The notes: generated by a model from the sequence alone, not told the origin. A stretch of DNA of 64,000 bases from CAYWOS01 sp964459985 (GCA_964459985.1 CAYWOS010000012.1:6988-70987); one strand, 5' to 3'; counted from the stretch's first letter, positions 7,938-18,000 are shown. Translations and numbers: made by a program.

Positions 7938-9407
7938 TTATTTTCCCTCCCGTTTTTCTCTGGGACGGCCGACCAGCCGCCCCTTGCTGATGGCGTAGAT
8001 GTCGTCGATGACCATTTGGAAAGACACCGCGCGATGCTCGACGGCGGCGCGCGCGGCGATCTTCTCTTTGTGGAAGTCCCTGATCGCCTGCGTGAAGGGC
8101 AGATTCCCCGTATCCAGCAGGCGCACCGCGCCGTCGTTGTCGCGCGCGGGCAGGATTTTGTTGGCGTTCATGCGGCTGGGCGCGAAGGGCACGTCGATCA
8201 CGCCTGCCTGGAACGCGCGCACCGCGCCTGCGGCGATATCGCCGTCGCCCATCTCGAGCGTTTTATCAAGGATGCAGCGCGTTTCCTCGCGGATGATCCC
8301 GATTTCGGCGCGCAGCGTTTCGTCGTCGACAAGCTGCTGATCGGCGAGCATGGAGATCATCTGCTTGGTGGCGCGCAGCCCCTGCGCGTTGGCCTCCTTG
8401 GTGGGCACGCCGATCGCCTCGTGCGGCGTTTTGACGATCACCTTGGTCGCCTTGGACAGCGCGGCGACGGCGCTGCCCCACGAGATCACGGCGAACGCCT
8501 TCGCCTCGTCCTGCGGGAAGCCGCCCATCCATTGATGCAAAACCGTCGTGACCTTGCATTCGTCGTGGCCGAAGCGATGCAGGTATTCCTTTGTCAGCGT
8601 TTCGAGCGAGCGGATGGCGGCGACGTCCTGAATGAGGTTGCCGCACTGTCCGTAGCCCACGGTGATCGAGCGCACGCCCTGCTCGGCGGCGAGCAGAGCC
8701 TCAATCACGGCGACGGCGTGCGATACGCAGGGCGGCACGAGCGTGCCGGTGAGCGGGCCGAACGGTTCGCGGTTGATCGATACGCCGCGCTCCTCATAAT
8801 ACCCCGTCAGGCGATCGACGTACTGCCAGTCGTAAATGGTTTTGTCCAGAGGCACCGATTTGGCGTAGGGGATATTGTAGGAAATGCCGCCGCCCTCGAA
8901 GCCGGTGAAGCCGCCCGCCAGACAGATTTCGGCGAGCAGGCGCGCGTCGGGCGTGCCGTGGCGCACCTGTACGGGCGATTCGACCGATTCCGTCACCCTG
9001 CGGCAGCCGGCGACGCCGTGATTGACGGCGGGAAAGCCGTTGAGCATCGCCTTGTCCTCGCGCCGCGATTCCTCGATACCGCGCTCGGCTTTTTCGTATT
9101 GGTTGAGGCGCGTGTAGCTGTCGATGGTGGTGGGCAGAAGATCGGCTTCGCCTTCCGTTTCGAGATGACGGAGCAGTTCGATATGCTTGTCGATCAGGGG
9201 CACGCCGGCGCGCGGCTGGACGAGCGTTTTTCCGCTTTCCGCCGCCGCGAGCAGCTTGCTGTCAAAGCGCTTGCTTGCGGGAATGGCTTTCTGATAGGCG
9301 ATCGCTTCCCCGAGATCGACTTCCGCGCCCGTGCGCCATTGGGACAGCGCCAGCGCGCGCTGCGCGAGAAAAAAGTCCTCGTCCCATCGCTGATTGCGTA
9401 GCTCCAT
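7938..9407 (-). CDS. glmE: Glutamate mutase epsilon (E) subunit
   Basis: This is the catalytic TIM-barrel component of adenosylcobalamin-dependent glutamate mutase, which converts L-glutamate to L-threo-3-methylaspartate together with GlmS. I place the start at ATG 9405-9407, giving 489 residues, close to the roughly 483 of the clostridial enzyme. A TTG 21 bp upstream would overlap the end of glmL and is less likely; AAGGA inside the glmL 3' end serves as the ribosome binding site. Family segments include GFTGFEGGGISYNIPYAKSVPL, where Arg and Glu residues bind substrate, and TVGYGQCGNLIQD. Four bases separate it from glmL. Confidence 0.95.
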   Translation of the reverse strand: MELRNQRWDEDFFLAQRALALSQWRTGAEVDLGEAIAYQKAIPASKRFDSKLLAAAESGKTLVQPRAGVPLIDKHIELLRHLETEGEADLLPTTIDSYTRLNQYEKAERGIEESRREDKAMLNGFPAVNHGVAGCRRVTESVESPVQVRHGTPDARLLAEICLAGGFTGFEGGGISYNIPYAKSVPLDKTIYDWQYVDRLTGYYEERGVSINREPFGPLTGTLVPPCVSHAVAVIEALLAAEQGVRSITVGYGQCGNLIQDVAAIRSLETLTKEYLHRFGHDECKVTTVLHQWMGGFPQDEAKAFAVISWGSAVAALSKATKVIVKTPHEAIGVPTKEANAQGLRATKQMISMLADQQLVDDETLRAEIGIIREETRCILDKTLEMGDGDIAAGAVRAFQAGVIDVPFAPSRMNANKILPARDNDGAVRLLDTGNLPFTQAIRDFHKEKIAARAAVEHRAVSFQMVIDDIYAISKGRLVGRPREKREGK

Positions 9408-9411
9408 GTCC

Positions 9412-10800
9412 TCAACAATCCTTTCCAAGCATGTTTTTCATCAGTTCGAGCGCCGTTTCGGGATAATCCTTTGACAAAAGCCCCGCCGCCGAGAGGATAT
9501 ACCGACTGTCGGCGACGACGCGCGCACGGCGCGGCACGAGCGATTCGGGCGATATGCCCGCGAGCGCCGTTGACACGATCTCCTGAAGACGCGCGGAGCG
9601 GATCATCGCGCCGCCCGTGCAGACGAGGCGGCCGACGCGCGTCAAATCCTTGCCGGTCTGCTGAAACACCTCGCCGACCGGCGTGAACACCTGCCTGATC
9701 GTCCCGGCGTGGCGCGACAGCCCGGCGCGGACGGCGAGCGCGGCGAGCGCGAAATCCAGCTTGGATAAATCATCGCGGTCGTCCCCGGGCAGAACGGATT
9801 TATCGGCGCCGATCACGGCGAGCAGCTCCCGGACGCGCGCGGCGGTCAGCCCGGCGACGGCGGCAAGCGTATCCTCGCCGTACGCCGCTGCGACGCCCTC
9901 GGCGCTGTACCGCATCCCGATATCGCCCTCGACCGTGCGCTTGGCGTACGGCTCGGGCAGGCCGCGCAGAAGCGTCGCCGAGCTGCCGGGCGCGCCCGAG
10001 GCGATAGAATAGATATCGGTCGTCGCGCCGCCCAGATCGATCGCCATGATCTCGCCCGCGCCGCGCGTCTGTTTCGTGCCGTCCGCGTAAAGCTCGAGCG
10101 CGCTCAACACGGCGGCGGGCGTCGGCATGGCGATGTCGTCGAGCAATTCGCCGACCTTCGACAGCCCCTTGGCGCGGATGATGCGGTCGAGGAACACCTC
10201 GCGGATGATTTTCTGCGCCGGCAGAACGTTCACACCGTCAAAGGACGGCATGACGTTTTCTGTGACGAGCACGGGATGCGGCGAGGAGGACAGGATCGCG
10301 CGGCACGATGACGCCGCCGTGCGGTTGCCCGCGACGACGACGGGGAACGCGCCGGGAATGCCGGCGAGCGTTTCGGCGTTATGCAGGATCGCCTCGGTAT
10401 TGCCGCCGTCCGTGCCGCCCGTCAGCAGGAAAATGTCCGGCGCGATGGCGGCGATCTCGGCGGCGTCGTCCTCGGTCAGCTGATAGGCGTAGGTTTTAAG
10501 CACTTTCGCGCCCGCGCCGAGCGCCGTCAGCCGCGCGGCTTCCGCCGTGAGCGAGGGCACGAGCCCGCACGCCAGCATGCGCAGCCCGCCCGCCGCGCTC
10601 GAGCAGGCGAGGCGAACGGTATAGTCGATCGCGCCCGTTTGTTCTTCCAGCGCGTTAAGCCCGGCGCGCAGGCCGTCCGATATGTCCGTTTCGACCGTCG
10701 TGTACGCCTGCGCCGTGCCGATCACCCGCCGCGCGTCAAGATCGACGGCGGTGAGCTTGGAATAGGTCGAGCCGAAATCAATCAATAGCGCAGCGTTCAT
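9412..10800 (-). CDS. glmL: GlmL/MutL reactivating ATPase
   Basis: GlmL proteins belong to the actin/Hsp70-like ATPase superfamily and are thought to exchange damaged cobalamin on glutamate mutase. The 462-residue product has the phosphate-1 loop IDFGSTYSKLTAVD at residues 6-19, a second phosphate loop in AIDLGGATTDIYS and the adenosine motif VCTGGAMIRS near the C-terminus. ATG 10798-10800 lies 1 bp after the glmS stop; GAGGAA in the glmS 3' end is the ribosome binding site. The gene order S-L-E is the classical one. Confidence 0.94.
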   Translation of the reverse strand: MNAALLIDFGSTYSKLTAVDLDARRVIGTAQAYTTVETDISDGLRAGLNALEEQTGAIDYTVRLACSSAAGGLRMLACGLVPSLTAEAARLTALGAGAKVLKTYAYQLTEDDAAEIAAIAPDIFLLTGGTDGGNTEAILHNAETLAGIPGAFPVVVAGNRTAASSCRAILSSSPHPVLVTENVMPSFDGVNVLPAQKIIREVFLDRIIRAKGLSKVGELLDDIAMPTPAAVLSALELYADGTKQTRGAGEIMAIDLGGATTDIYSIASGAPGSSATLLRGLPEPYAKRTVEGDIGMRYSAEGVAAAYGEDTLAAVAGLTAARVRELLAVIGADKSVLPGDDRDDLSKLDFALAALAVRAGLSRHAGTIRQVFTPVGEVFQQTGKDLTRVGRLVCTGGAMIRSARLQEIVSTALAGISPESLVPRRARVVADSRYILSAAGLLSKDYPETALELMKNMLGKDC

Positions 10801-10801
10801 A

Positions 10802-11230
10802 TCATTCCTCGCCGAGCAGGTCTTTTTTGAGCGCCGCGATGGTGGTTTCGGGCGGCGTGCCGGGGCCGAACACGCGGTCGAAGCCCATGGCCTTGAACCG
10901 CTTTTCCACTTCCTCAAAGGGCTGCTTGCCGACCACAATGTTGCCGCCGACGTATAAAAGGATGCCTTTCAGCCCCGATTCGTCGCATTTGTCGCGGAAG
11001 CCCTGACAATCGAGCTCGCCGTGACCGTACAGCGAGGAGACGACGATGGCGTCGGCGGCCGATTCGATCGCCGCGCCGATGTATTCCTCCTGCGAGACCA
11101 TCACGCCGAGATTGACGACGTTAAAGCCCGCCTCGCGGAAGGCGTAGGAAAGAATCCGGTTGCCCACGGCGTGAACGTCCGCGCCGATCACGCCCATGAC
11201 CAGCGTTTTCTTTTGAGAAGAAGCATCCAT
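10802..11230 (-). CDS. glmS: Glutamate mutase sigma (S) subunit, cobalamin-binding
   Basis: This 142-residue subunit binds adenosylcobalamin in base-off/His-on mode. The signature DxHxxG is present as Asp18, His20 and Gly23, with the later SSLYGHGE and VYVGGN-type segments (here LLYVGGNIVVGK) completing the B12 fold. It opens the operon: the promoter ends about 40 bp upstream and AAGGAGGA lies 9 nt before ATG 11230. There is no room in the short leader for a cobalamin riboswitch, so control is probably by the divergent PucR-type regulator rather than by the cofactor. Confidence 0.96.
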   Translation of the reverse strand: MDASSQKKTLVMGVIGADVHAVGNRILSYAFREAGFNVVNLGVMVSQEEYIGAAIESAADAIVVSSLYGHGELDCQGFRDKCDESGLKGILLYVGGNIVVGKQPFEEVEKRFKAMGFDRVFGPGTPPETTIAALKKDLLGEE

Positions 11231-11269
11231 GAACGGCTTGTCCTCCTTTATGTCCTTGACGGCACACGT

Positions 11270-11298
11270 AGAATACCCCGTAAAGCGAGATTTGTCAA
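11270..11298 (-). promoter_or_regulatory. Promoter of the glmSLE-mal operon
   Basis: Minus strand: TTGACA (11298-11293), 17 nt, TATTCT (11275-11270). This is a near-consensus housekeeping promoter and the only good one upstream of glmS. Confidence 0.85.
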
Positions 11299-11306
11299 CG
11301 AAAATT

Positions 11307-11349
11307 TGCATTTTTTCCTGCATTTTTGACACCGCGGAATTGCATTTTT
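11307..11349. promoter_or_regulatory. Three TGCATTTTT direct repeats, candidate activator sites
   Basis: TGCATTTTT occurs at 11307-11315, 11319-11327 and 11341-11349. Spacings of 12 and 22 bp place them on roughly the same helical face. The nearest copy begins 9 bp upstream of the glm -35 box, the usual position for a transcription activator. The divergent gene encodes a PucR/CdaR-family regulator, the obvious candidate to bind here. Binding is inferred. Confidence 0.55.
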
Positions 11350-11413
11350 CGGGCGCTTCGCGAACGCGCCGCCGTCCGGCCGTATTTTTTGAACATAATC
11401 TACAAAAAAGGGG

Positions 11414-11443
11414 TTTACTTGAACAGGGTGACCATGATATAAT
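11414..11443 (+). promoter_or_regulatory. Promoter of the PucR-type regulator gene
   Basis: TTTACT (11414-11419), 18 nt, TATAAT (11438-11443), 61 bp before the chosen start codon. Confidence 0.6.
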
Positions 11444-11504
11444 TGGATGAATTCGTTTGTTTTTGTGCAATATGACAAATGATATGCAATGGAGGCAAAG
11501 AATC

Positions 11505-12575
11505 ATGGACAATCGAATGCTGATGCAGATCGGACAGGTTTTCCGCCGCCTGAACTCGCCGATCGTCCTGTTGAGCGCCGACGGAAACAGCCTGATTCCA
11601 AGCGACGATATCGTGTATCAGCTTCCTTCGCTCTATCAGACGGGCGTGGTGGTCGAGCAGGAGGGCAGAATGTATTTGAGCTGCGCCGCCGAGCCCGAAT
11701 GGGTGCTGATGACGACGATCGGCGACCGCGCGCTGTCGATGGATTCGCTGACGCTGTGCGACGTGATGATTTCGTCGCTGTTTGAGGCGAACGCGGCGAG
11801 CAACGACGTGAACAACGCCTACCAGCGCATATTGCAGAACGAGCTTTCGCTTGCCGAGCTGGACGCCGTGGTGGACGAATATCATATGACGCAGACCATG
11901 CCGCGATGCGTGCTGCTCATGCATATGGTGCAGGTGCAGCAGCGCACGGCGTACGACATCCTCTACGAGATCCTGCCGCACTCGCCGGGCGACGTGCTGG
12001 TGGCGATGGACAAGCACACGGCGGCGTTCATCAAGGACGCGGGCAGCCTCGAGGAGGACGACGACCTGTTCCAGTTCGCCTGCGCCGTACAGGAAACGCT
12101 GATGAGCGAAACGGCGCTCAACGTCACCATCGGCATCGGCGATGTCGCGCGCTCGGTGGGCGAGCTTCACAACAGCTACCGTCAGGCGCGGCGCGCCATC
12201 GAGATCGGGCGCGTGTTCGCCGAGGACAGAACGGTGCACGTCTATCACGCCATGCTGCTGGAGAGGCTTTTGTCCGATGTCCCCGTCGATATGGCCGAGC
12301 ATTACCATTCGCTGCTTTTCAACCGCACCACGGCGCGGCTGTTCAGCGACGAAATGCTCTACACCATCGAAATGTTCTTCAAAAAGGATCTGAATTTGTC
12401 CGACACGGCGCGGCAGCTCTACATCCACAGGAACACGCTGGTGTACAGGCTCGACAAGGTGCAGCGCCAGATCGGGCTGGATCTGCGCAAGTTCGAGGAC
12501 GCCGTCACCTTCAAAATCCTGCTTGATATGCGCAAATGCGGCAACAATAAAGCGAAAACCAAGAAGTCCCGGTAA
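11505..12575 (+). CDS. PucR/CdaR-family transcriptional regulator
   Basis: This 356-residue protein has the family's C-terminal winged HTH (HTH_30), visible from about residue 295 as LNLSDTARQLYIHRNTLVYRLDKVQ, preceded by a GGDEF-like middle domain ending in the SYRQARRAIEIG helix. The N-terminal part presumably senses a small molecule. GGAGG lies 9 nt before ATG 11505; earlier in-frame ATGs lack a ribosome binding site. Members of this family usually activate adjacent catabolic genes, so divergence from the glutamate mutase operon suggests control of glutamate fermentation. It is followed after 26 bp by the S41 peptidase. Confidence 0.9.
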   Translation: MDNRMLMQIGQVFRRLNSPIVLLSADGNSLIPSDDIVYQLPSLYQTGVVVEQEGRMYLSCAAEPEWVLMTTIGDRALSMDSLTLCDVMISSLFEANAASNDVNNAYQRILQNELSLAELDAVVDEYHMTQTMPRCVLLMHMVQVQQRTAYDILYEILPHSPGDVLVAMDKHTAAFIKDAGSLEEDDDLFQFACAVQETLMSETALNVTIGIGDVARSVGELHNSYRQARRAIEIGRVFAEDRTVHVYHAMLLERLLSDVPVDMAEHYHSLLFNRTTARLFSDEMLYTIEMFFKKDLNLSDTARQLYIHRNTLVYRLDKVQRQIGLDLRKFEDAVTFKILLDMRKCGNNKAKTKKSR

Positions 12576-12601
12576 GTTCCCGGCGACAGAGGAGGTTACT
12601 G

Positions 12602-13831
12602 ATGAATAAACGTTCCATGACGGCCGCGACCGTTCTGGCGGCCTTTCTGCTCGGCGCAGTGCTGATGATCAGCCTGAACGGTCAGGCGATGAACAGCGGC
12701 GCCATCAAGCGCTCCGGGAACACCGTGACCATATCGCGCGAGGAGTACAACCGCCTCAAGCGCTACGCCAAGATCGACGAAATACTGCAGTATGTCGAAG
12801 CCTTCTATTATGTCGAACCCGATACCGACGCCATGATCGAAATGGCGACGCGCGGGCTGCTCTACGGGCTGGAGGACCCCTATTCCTTCTACTACTCTGA
12901 AGACGAGTGGGCGGAGATGTGGGATTCGGACGAGGGCAGGTACGCCGGCATCGGCATCCAGATACTGGGCAACTACACCGATTATTCTGTCACCATCACG
13001 CGCGTGTTCCGCCATACGCCCGCCGAGCGCGCCGGCGTCCTCAAGGGCGACGTGCTGGTGCGCGTCGAGGACATCAGCGTGGACGCCTATTCCATGCAAA
13101 ACGCCGTCAACGTCATGCGCGGCACGGTGGACGAGGTGGTCGAAATCGAGGTCAGGCGCAACGGCGAGAACATCGTGTATCACATCCCGCGCGCCGAGAT
13201 CGAGGTGAATCGGCTGGAGTACGTGATGCTCGACAACGACGTGGCGTATATCTATCTGTACGAGTTTGCCGGCGACTGCGCGACGGCGTTCGCCTCGGCG
13301 CTCGAGGAGCTTCAGCAGCAGGGCGCGAAGTCGCTGATCGTCGATCTGCGCGACAACGGCGGCGGATGGGTGGATGACGCCGTATCGATCGCCGATCTGT
13401 TCCTTGACAAGGAACTGCTTGTGTACAGCGAGGGCAGAGCTCAAAAGCGCGAATCCTATTACACCGAGAACGGCAAGACCGATATCCCGCTCGTCGTGCT
13501 CGTCAACGAGAACAGCGCGTCCTCGAGCGAAATCCTTTCGGGCGGCTTGCAGGATCTCCGCCGCGCCACCATCGTCGGCACGACGACCTACGGCAAGGGC
13601 GTGATTCAAAGCGTTCATCCCCTGTCGGGCGCCAAGGACGGCTTCCAGTTCACGACGGCGCAGTACTTTACGGCGAGCGGCGCGCAGGTGCACAAGATCG
13701 GCATCACGCCCGACGTGCTCGCCGAAATGCCCGAGGAATACGCCTCGACGTATTTCCAGATCGGCGACATGACCGACCCGCAGCTCAAGAAGGCGTGGGA
13801 AACGGCGGTTTCGCTGATCACAGCGGAATAA
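12602..13831 (+). CDS. ctpA: S41 C-terminal processing peptidase with PDZ domain
   Basis: This is a serine protease exported by a single N-terminal hydrophobic segment (residues 7-25). A PDZ domain spans about 113-185 (YAGIGIQI through VLKGDVLVRVEDISV) and the S41 domain follows. The Ser/Lys catalytic dyad is visible in NSASSSE (305-310) and TTYGKGVIQS (Lys332). The 409-residue length is normal. GAGGAGG precedes ATG 12602. Such enzymes trim or degrade extracytoplasmic proteins in a tail-specific manner. The short gap to the regulator suggests co-transcription, but a functional link with glutamate fermentation is not evident. Confidence 0.93.
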   Translation: MNKRSMTAATVLAAFLLGAVLMISLNGQAMNSGAIKRSGNTVTISREEYNRLKRYAKIDEILQYVEAFYYVEPDTDAMIEMATRGLLYGLEDPYSFYYSEDEWAEMWDSDEGRYAGIGIQILGNYTDYSVTITRVFRHTPAERAGVLKGDVLVRVEDISVDAYSMQNAVNVMRGTVDEVVEIEVRRNGENIVYHIPRAEIEVNRLEYVMLDNDVAYIYLYEFAGDCATAFASALEELQQQGAKSLIVDLRDNGGGWVDDAVSIADLFLDKELLVYSEGRAQKRESYYTENGKTDIPLVVLVNENSASSSEILSGGLQDLRRATIVGTTTYGKGVIQSVHPLSGAKDGFQFTTAQYFTASGAQVHKIGITPDVLAEMPEEYASTYFQIGDMTDPQLKKAWETAVSLITAE

Positions 13832-13902
13832 ACCCGTTCATAGAATGACGGCGCGGCGCGCCAAAAATGCAGGCGCGCGGGCGTTTGATCAAAGTCAACA
13901 AA

Positions 13903-13934
13903 GGCCGCCGGGCGATTTGCCCGACGGCCGTTTT
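13903..13934. terminator. Bidirectional terminator between ctpA and lepB
   Basis: An 11-bp stem (13903-13913/13919-13929, one non-canonical pair) with loop GATTT, followed by GTTTT rightwards and TTTGTT leftwards. The two genes converge here, so it can serve both. Confidence 0.75.
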
Positions 13935-13961
13935 CCTGCGTTTCACAACCCTGCCGTTCGC

Positions 13962-14594
13962 TTATTGTATGCCGCGAATTTTGTTGAACGGGAACAGCAC
14001 GCATTTGACGTGCCCCATGATGGCGTTGCGGCTGATGGGGCCTACGTCGCTCGCACGGCTGTCGTGGCTGGTATAGCGGTTATCGCCCATGACGAAATAC
14101 TCGTCCGCGCCGAGCGTCATACGCGCAAAATCGCGCGGGACGGACGCCATGTGTTCGGGGTCCTGAACGATCAGCCCGTTCACGTACAGCTTGCCGGCGG
14201 ATATCTCCACCGTGTCGCCGGGCAGCGCGATCAGGCGCTTGACGAACAGCGTGTAGGAATCCAGCGAGAGCGCCGCGCCCAAATGGACGGACGTGCCCGT
14301 TCTGCCGGGATACCGGCAGATGATCACGTCGCCGCGCTGCATGTCGCCGAACTCGTAATCGAGCTTCGACACGAACACGATTTCGCCGTCGGCGAGCGTG
14401 TTGTTCATGCTGCCGCCGTCGACGCGGATCATTTCAAACACGAACATTCTGATCACCGTGGCGATCACGAGCGCCGCGAGCAACGTCCAAATCCAGCTCA
14501 TAATTTCCTGCTTTACGGTTTTTTTGGGTTTTTCCTTCTTCTTTGTTTTCTTTTCGCTGTCGATGGGGTTCTCGGCAGCCTGATTGACCTGCAT
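13962..14594 (-). CDS. lepB: Signal peptidase I
   Basis: Membrane-bound type I signal peptidase of 210 residues. A charged, Lys-rich cytoplasmic tail (15-28) precedes one membrane segment (31-53). The catalytic Ser62 is in GGSMNNTL and Lys119 in FVKRLIALPGDTVEI; the GDNR-x4-DSR box is at 170-180. AGGGAGG lies upstream. It follows the DUF951 gene by 15 bp and ends at a shared terminator. It would process exported proteins such as the S41 peptidase and, further along the window, the giant adhesin. Confidence 0.95.
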   Translation of the reverse strand: MQVNQAAENPIDSEKKTKKKEKPKKTVKQEIMSWIWTLLAALVIATVIRMFVFEMIRVDGGSMNNTLADGEIVFVSKLDYEFGDMQRGDVIICRYPGRTGTSVHLGAALSLDSYTLFVKRLIALPGDTVEISAGKLYVNGLIVQDPEHMASVPRDFARMTLGADEYFVMGDNRYTSHDSRASDVGPISRNAIMGHVKCVLFPFNKIRGIQ

Positions 14595-14609
14595 ATCGGC
14601 GTCCTCCCT

Positions 14610-14813
14610 TTACTTGGCCGTCTCTTCCGCGCGCTCAAGCGTGGCTTTGCGCTTGCGGAGAAATTCTTCCCTGTCCAGCATGACGATCCTGCCGCATCCG
14701 CGGCATTTGATCTTGATGTCGGCGCCCGTGCGGATGACGACCCATGTATCCGCGCCGCAGGGGTGAGGCTTGCGCGTCCGGACCACGTCGCCAAGGCGGA
14801 TATCGTTGTCCAT
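14610..14813 (-). CDS. DUF951 family protein
   Basis: A 67-residue protein with the typical DUF951 opening (DIRLGDVVRTRKPHPCG), the GADIKIKCRGCGR core and a basic C-terminal helix. Cysteines in HPCG and KCRGCG suggest a small metal site and the fold may bind nucleic acid; no function is established. AAGGAGG precedes the ATG. It is the first gene of a two-gene unit with lepB. Confidence 0.9.
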   Translation of the reverse strand: MDNDIRLGDVVRTRKPHPCGADTWVVIRTGADIKIKCRGCGRIVMLDREEFLRKRKATLERAEETAK

Positions 14814-14842
14814 CGGTGCGCCTCCTTAACGTCAGTGTCGCT

Positions 14843-14871
14843 ATTATAATCCGTTTCGCGAAAGATTTCAA
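14843..14871 (-). promoter_or_regulatory. Promoter of DUF951-lepB
   Basis: Minus strand TTGAAA (14871-14866), 17 nt, TATAAT (14848-14843), about 30 bp before the DUF951 start. Confidence 0.8.
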
Positions 14872-14934
14872 TGACAAATCGCGGAATGACAGAATTTGTT
14901 TACAGACACTTCAAAACTCGCGGCGGCCGCGCCC

Positions 14935-14963
14935 TTGCAATCGCGCCGCCGAACGGTTACAAT
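14935..14963 (+). promoter_or_regulatory. Promoter of addB
   Basis: TTGCAA (14935-14940), 17 nt, TACAAT (14958-14963), 38 bp before the addB start. Confidence 0.75.
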
Positions 14964-15001
14964 AGCGTCAGATCACGCCGCGCGAGAGGGGAGACGCCCG
15001 A

Positions 15002-18000
15002 ATGCTTGAGATTATCGGCGGACAGACGCACGCGCTGGACGACTGCCTGATCGCGCGCGTCGCCGCGTGGCGCGCCGACGGCCGCCGCGTGCTTGTGCTC
15101 GTTCCCGAACAGCATACGCTCAAAACAGAGCGCGATCTGATCGAAAAGCTCGATCTGCCGGGCTTTTTCGACATTGCCGTGCTCTCGCCGTCGAGCCTGA
15201 CCAATCGCGTTTTCTCGCTCGCGGGCGACGGCGGACGGCAGCGCATCGACGCCAACGGCAAGCAGATGGCGCTCGCCGGCGCGCTGATCGATTGTAAAAA
15301 GGAGCTGCGTTTCTTTACGAGCGCCGCCGCGAAGCAGGGCTTTATCGAGCGCGTCGGCGCGCAAATCGCCGATTTCAAGCGCGCGGCGCTTTCGCCCGAG
15401 GCGCTGATGCTGTACGCCGATTCGCTGGCGGAAGGCGCAAGGCGCGATAAATGGCACGATCTGGCGATCGTTTACGCCGCCTATGACGCGCGGCTCGCCG
15501 ACGAATTTGTCGACGGCGAGGACGTGCTGAACCGTATGCTTTCGCGCCTGCCTGAAAGCGGGATTGTTTTGGACGCCTGCGTCGTCACGCTGGGCTTCGA
15601 CGTGATCACCGGGCAGATGGCGCGCATCCAGACGGCGATGGCGACGGCGGCGCGCGAAGCGGTCGCGCTGATCGCCATGGACGACAAAAGCGATATCTAT
15701 AACGCCGTGCGCGACAGCGCCGCGCGGCTGGCGGACACGGCGAAGGAAGCGGGCGTGAAGACGAGCGTGGCGTATCTGCCCTTAACGCCGCTCCCCGCCG
15801 CGCCCGAGATCGCGCACCTTGAACGCGAGTATTTCGCGCGACGGATCACGCCGTATCAAAAGGAAGTCGGCGCCGTGCGCCTGTACGCCGCGCCCAATCC
15901 CTACGAGGAAGCGCTGTTCATCGCGCGGGAGATTCTTTTGTGGCATGAAAAAGGCGTCGCCTTCGACGATATAGCGGTGGTCATGGCGGACGAGCGCGCG
16001 TCGGCGGGCGTGATCGAGGCGGCGTTTTCCGCGTGCCTGATCCCCAAGTATATCGCGCGCAAACTCTCCGCCGTCGAGCACGGCGCGTCGCGCATGGCGC
16101 TGTCCTCCCTGCGCGCGCTGGCGTCGAACTACCGCCCGGACGATATGCGCGATCTGATCAAATCGGGCTACGCGCCGATCACGCAGGAGCAGGCGTGGCG
16201 GCTTGAAAACTATATGGACGCCTACGGCGTAAGCGGCAGGAAATGGCTGACGCCCTTTGCGCGCGGCGGCGAAAGCGAGGCGCGGGAAGCCGAGCGGGCG
16301 CGCGAAAGGATCATCGCGCCGCTCCTTCGTCTGCGCGAAACGCTCGCCGACAAACCGAACGTATCGTCGGCGCTCGCGGCGCTTGAGGAATACCTGTCCG
16401 AAACGGGCGTCGCGCAAAGGCTTCTGGACGACGCCGATGCGCTGGACGGCGCGGGCATGGCGGCGCAGGCGATCCAGACAAGACAGATTGAAAAAACGCT
16501 CGTCTCGATCTTCTCGCAGATGAACGCTTTGTACGGCGGCGTCCGGCTGTCTGTCCGCGTGATCGCCGAGTGGCTCGAAGCCGGTCTTCGCGCCTGCGAA
16601 TTGTCCTCGCTGCCGCCGGACGCCGGCTCGGTCGCCTGCGGACAGCTCGGCGTCCTGCCCTTGCGCGCGCCGCAGGTGTTGTTCATCACGGGGCTGCACG
16701 ACGGCGTTTTGACGGCGGAGGGCGCGGCGGTGCTGTCCGACGACGAAAAGAACGACGCGCAGGAGGCGCTGGGCATCTATCTCGGGCTTGACCGCGACGC
16801 GCACGACGCGCTCCGGCTGCTGGATTTCTATAAAACGGCGGTATCGGCGCGGCGGGCGCTGTACCTGACGCGCGCGCAGGCGTCGGAGGACGGCGCGGCG
16901 CTGCGTCCGCTCCCGGCGCTGTCGCATATCCGCCGTCTTTTGCCCGCGATGAGCGAGGAGGGCGGCCTGACGGACGCGCGGGGATTGTCGCTGCCGCTCG
17001 CGCCGCTTCCGGCGCTCGACGCCATCGCGTCGCGCGTCGCGCGAAACGAAATGAACGACGAATGGGCGCGCGCCTGGGCATACCTTTGCCGCGACGAGGA
17101 AACGCGCCCGCGCGCCGACGCGCTGCGCGCCGCGTTTGCGCCGGGCGACGCGGCCGCGCCGCTCCCGCGCGAGGTGACGGACAATCTGTTCCTCGAGCGC
17201 GTGATGTCGGTCAGCCGTCTGGAAAGCTACGCCGCCTGTCCGTTCAAGCATTTCGTGCAGTACGGGCTGCGGCCGCAGGAAAAGAAAACATGGGAACTAT
17301 CGCCGCGCGACGCCGGCAGCTTTTATCACAGCGCCATCGAGGGCTTCACGCGCCTTTTGCCCACGATCCCGGGCTGGCCCGACATCACGCGCGCACAGTG
17401 CGACGCCGCGACGGACGCCGCCTGCGCGCCGGTTTTCGAGGAAACGATCGGCGATATGATGCAGGACAACGCGCGGATGCGCGCCGCATCGGAGAAATAC
17501 CGCCAGACGGTGCGGCGCGTGGCGTGGGTGTTTACGCGCGGCGCGAAAAAAAGCGCCTTCCGCACCGAAGGCAGCGAGGTGCGCTTCGGGTATCCGGACA
17601 CGATGCCGCCCGTCGAACTGGCGCTGTCCGACGGCACGCGCGTGCTGCTGCGCGGCGTGATCGACCGCATTGACCGCTATGCCGGCGACGAGGGGCTGTA
17701 CCTGCGCGTGGTCGACTATAAATCGGGCGCGGCCAGACTGTCGCCGGTGCGCGTGTGGTGGGGCGAGCAATTGCAGCTCCTTTTGTACCTCGAGGCGGCG
17801 CTCAACGCGACGCCCGGCGCCGCGCCCGCCGGCGCGTACTACATGCACATCGACGATCCGTGGGTCGACGATCCCGAGCGCTTGAGCGACGTTGAGGACG
17901 CGTTGGCGAAAAAACTCCGGCTCGCGGGGGTGACGATCCGGGACGCGCGAATCGTGCGGCTGATGGATACCGACGATCCGCCCTATACGCTTGCGAAAAT

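Noticed and set aside
9408..9428. Longer glmE from TTG 9428
   Set aside because: It would overlap glmL by 17 bases with a rare start; ATG 9407 fits the family length and has AAGGA at a workable distance.
11231..11400. Cobalamin riboswitch before glmS
   Set aside because: The transcript leader from the mapped promoter is only about 35 nt and contains no B12-box-like sequence.
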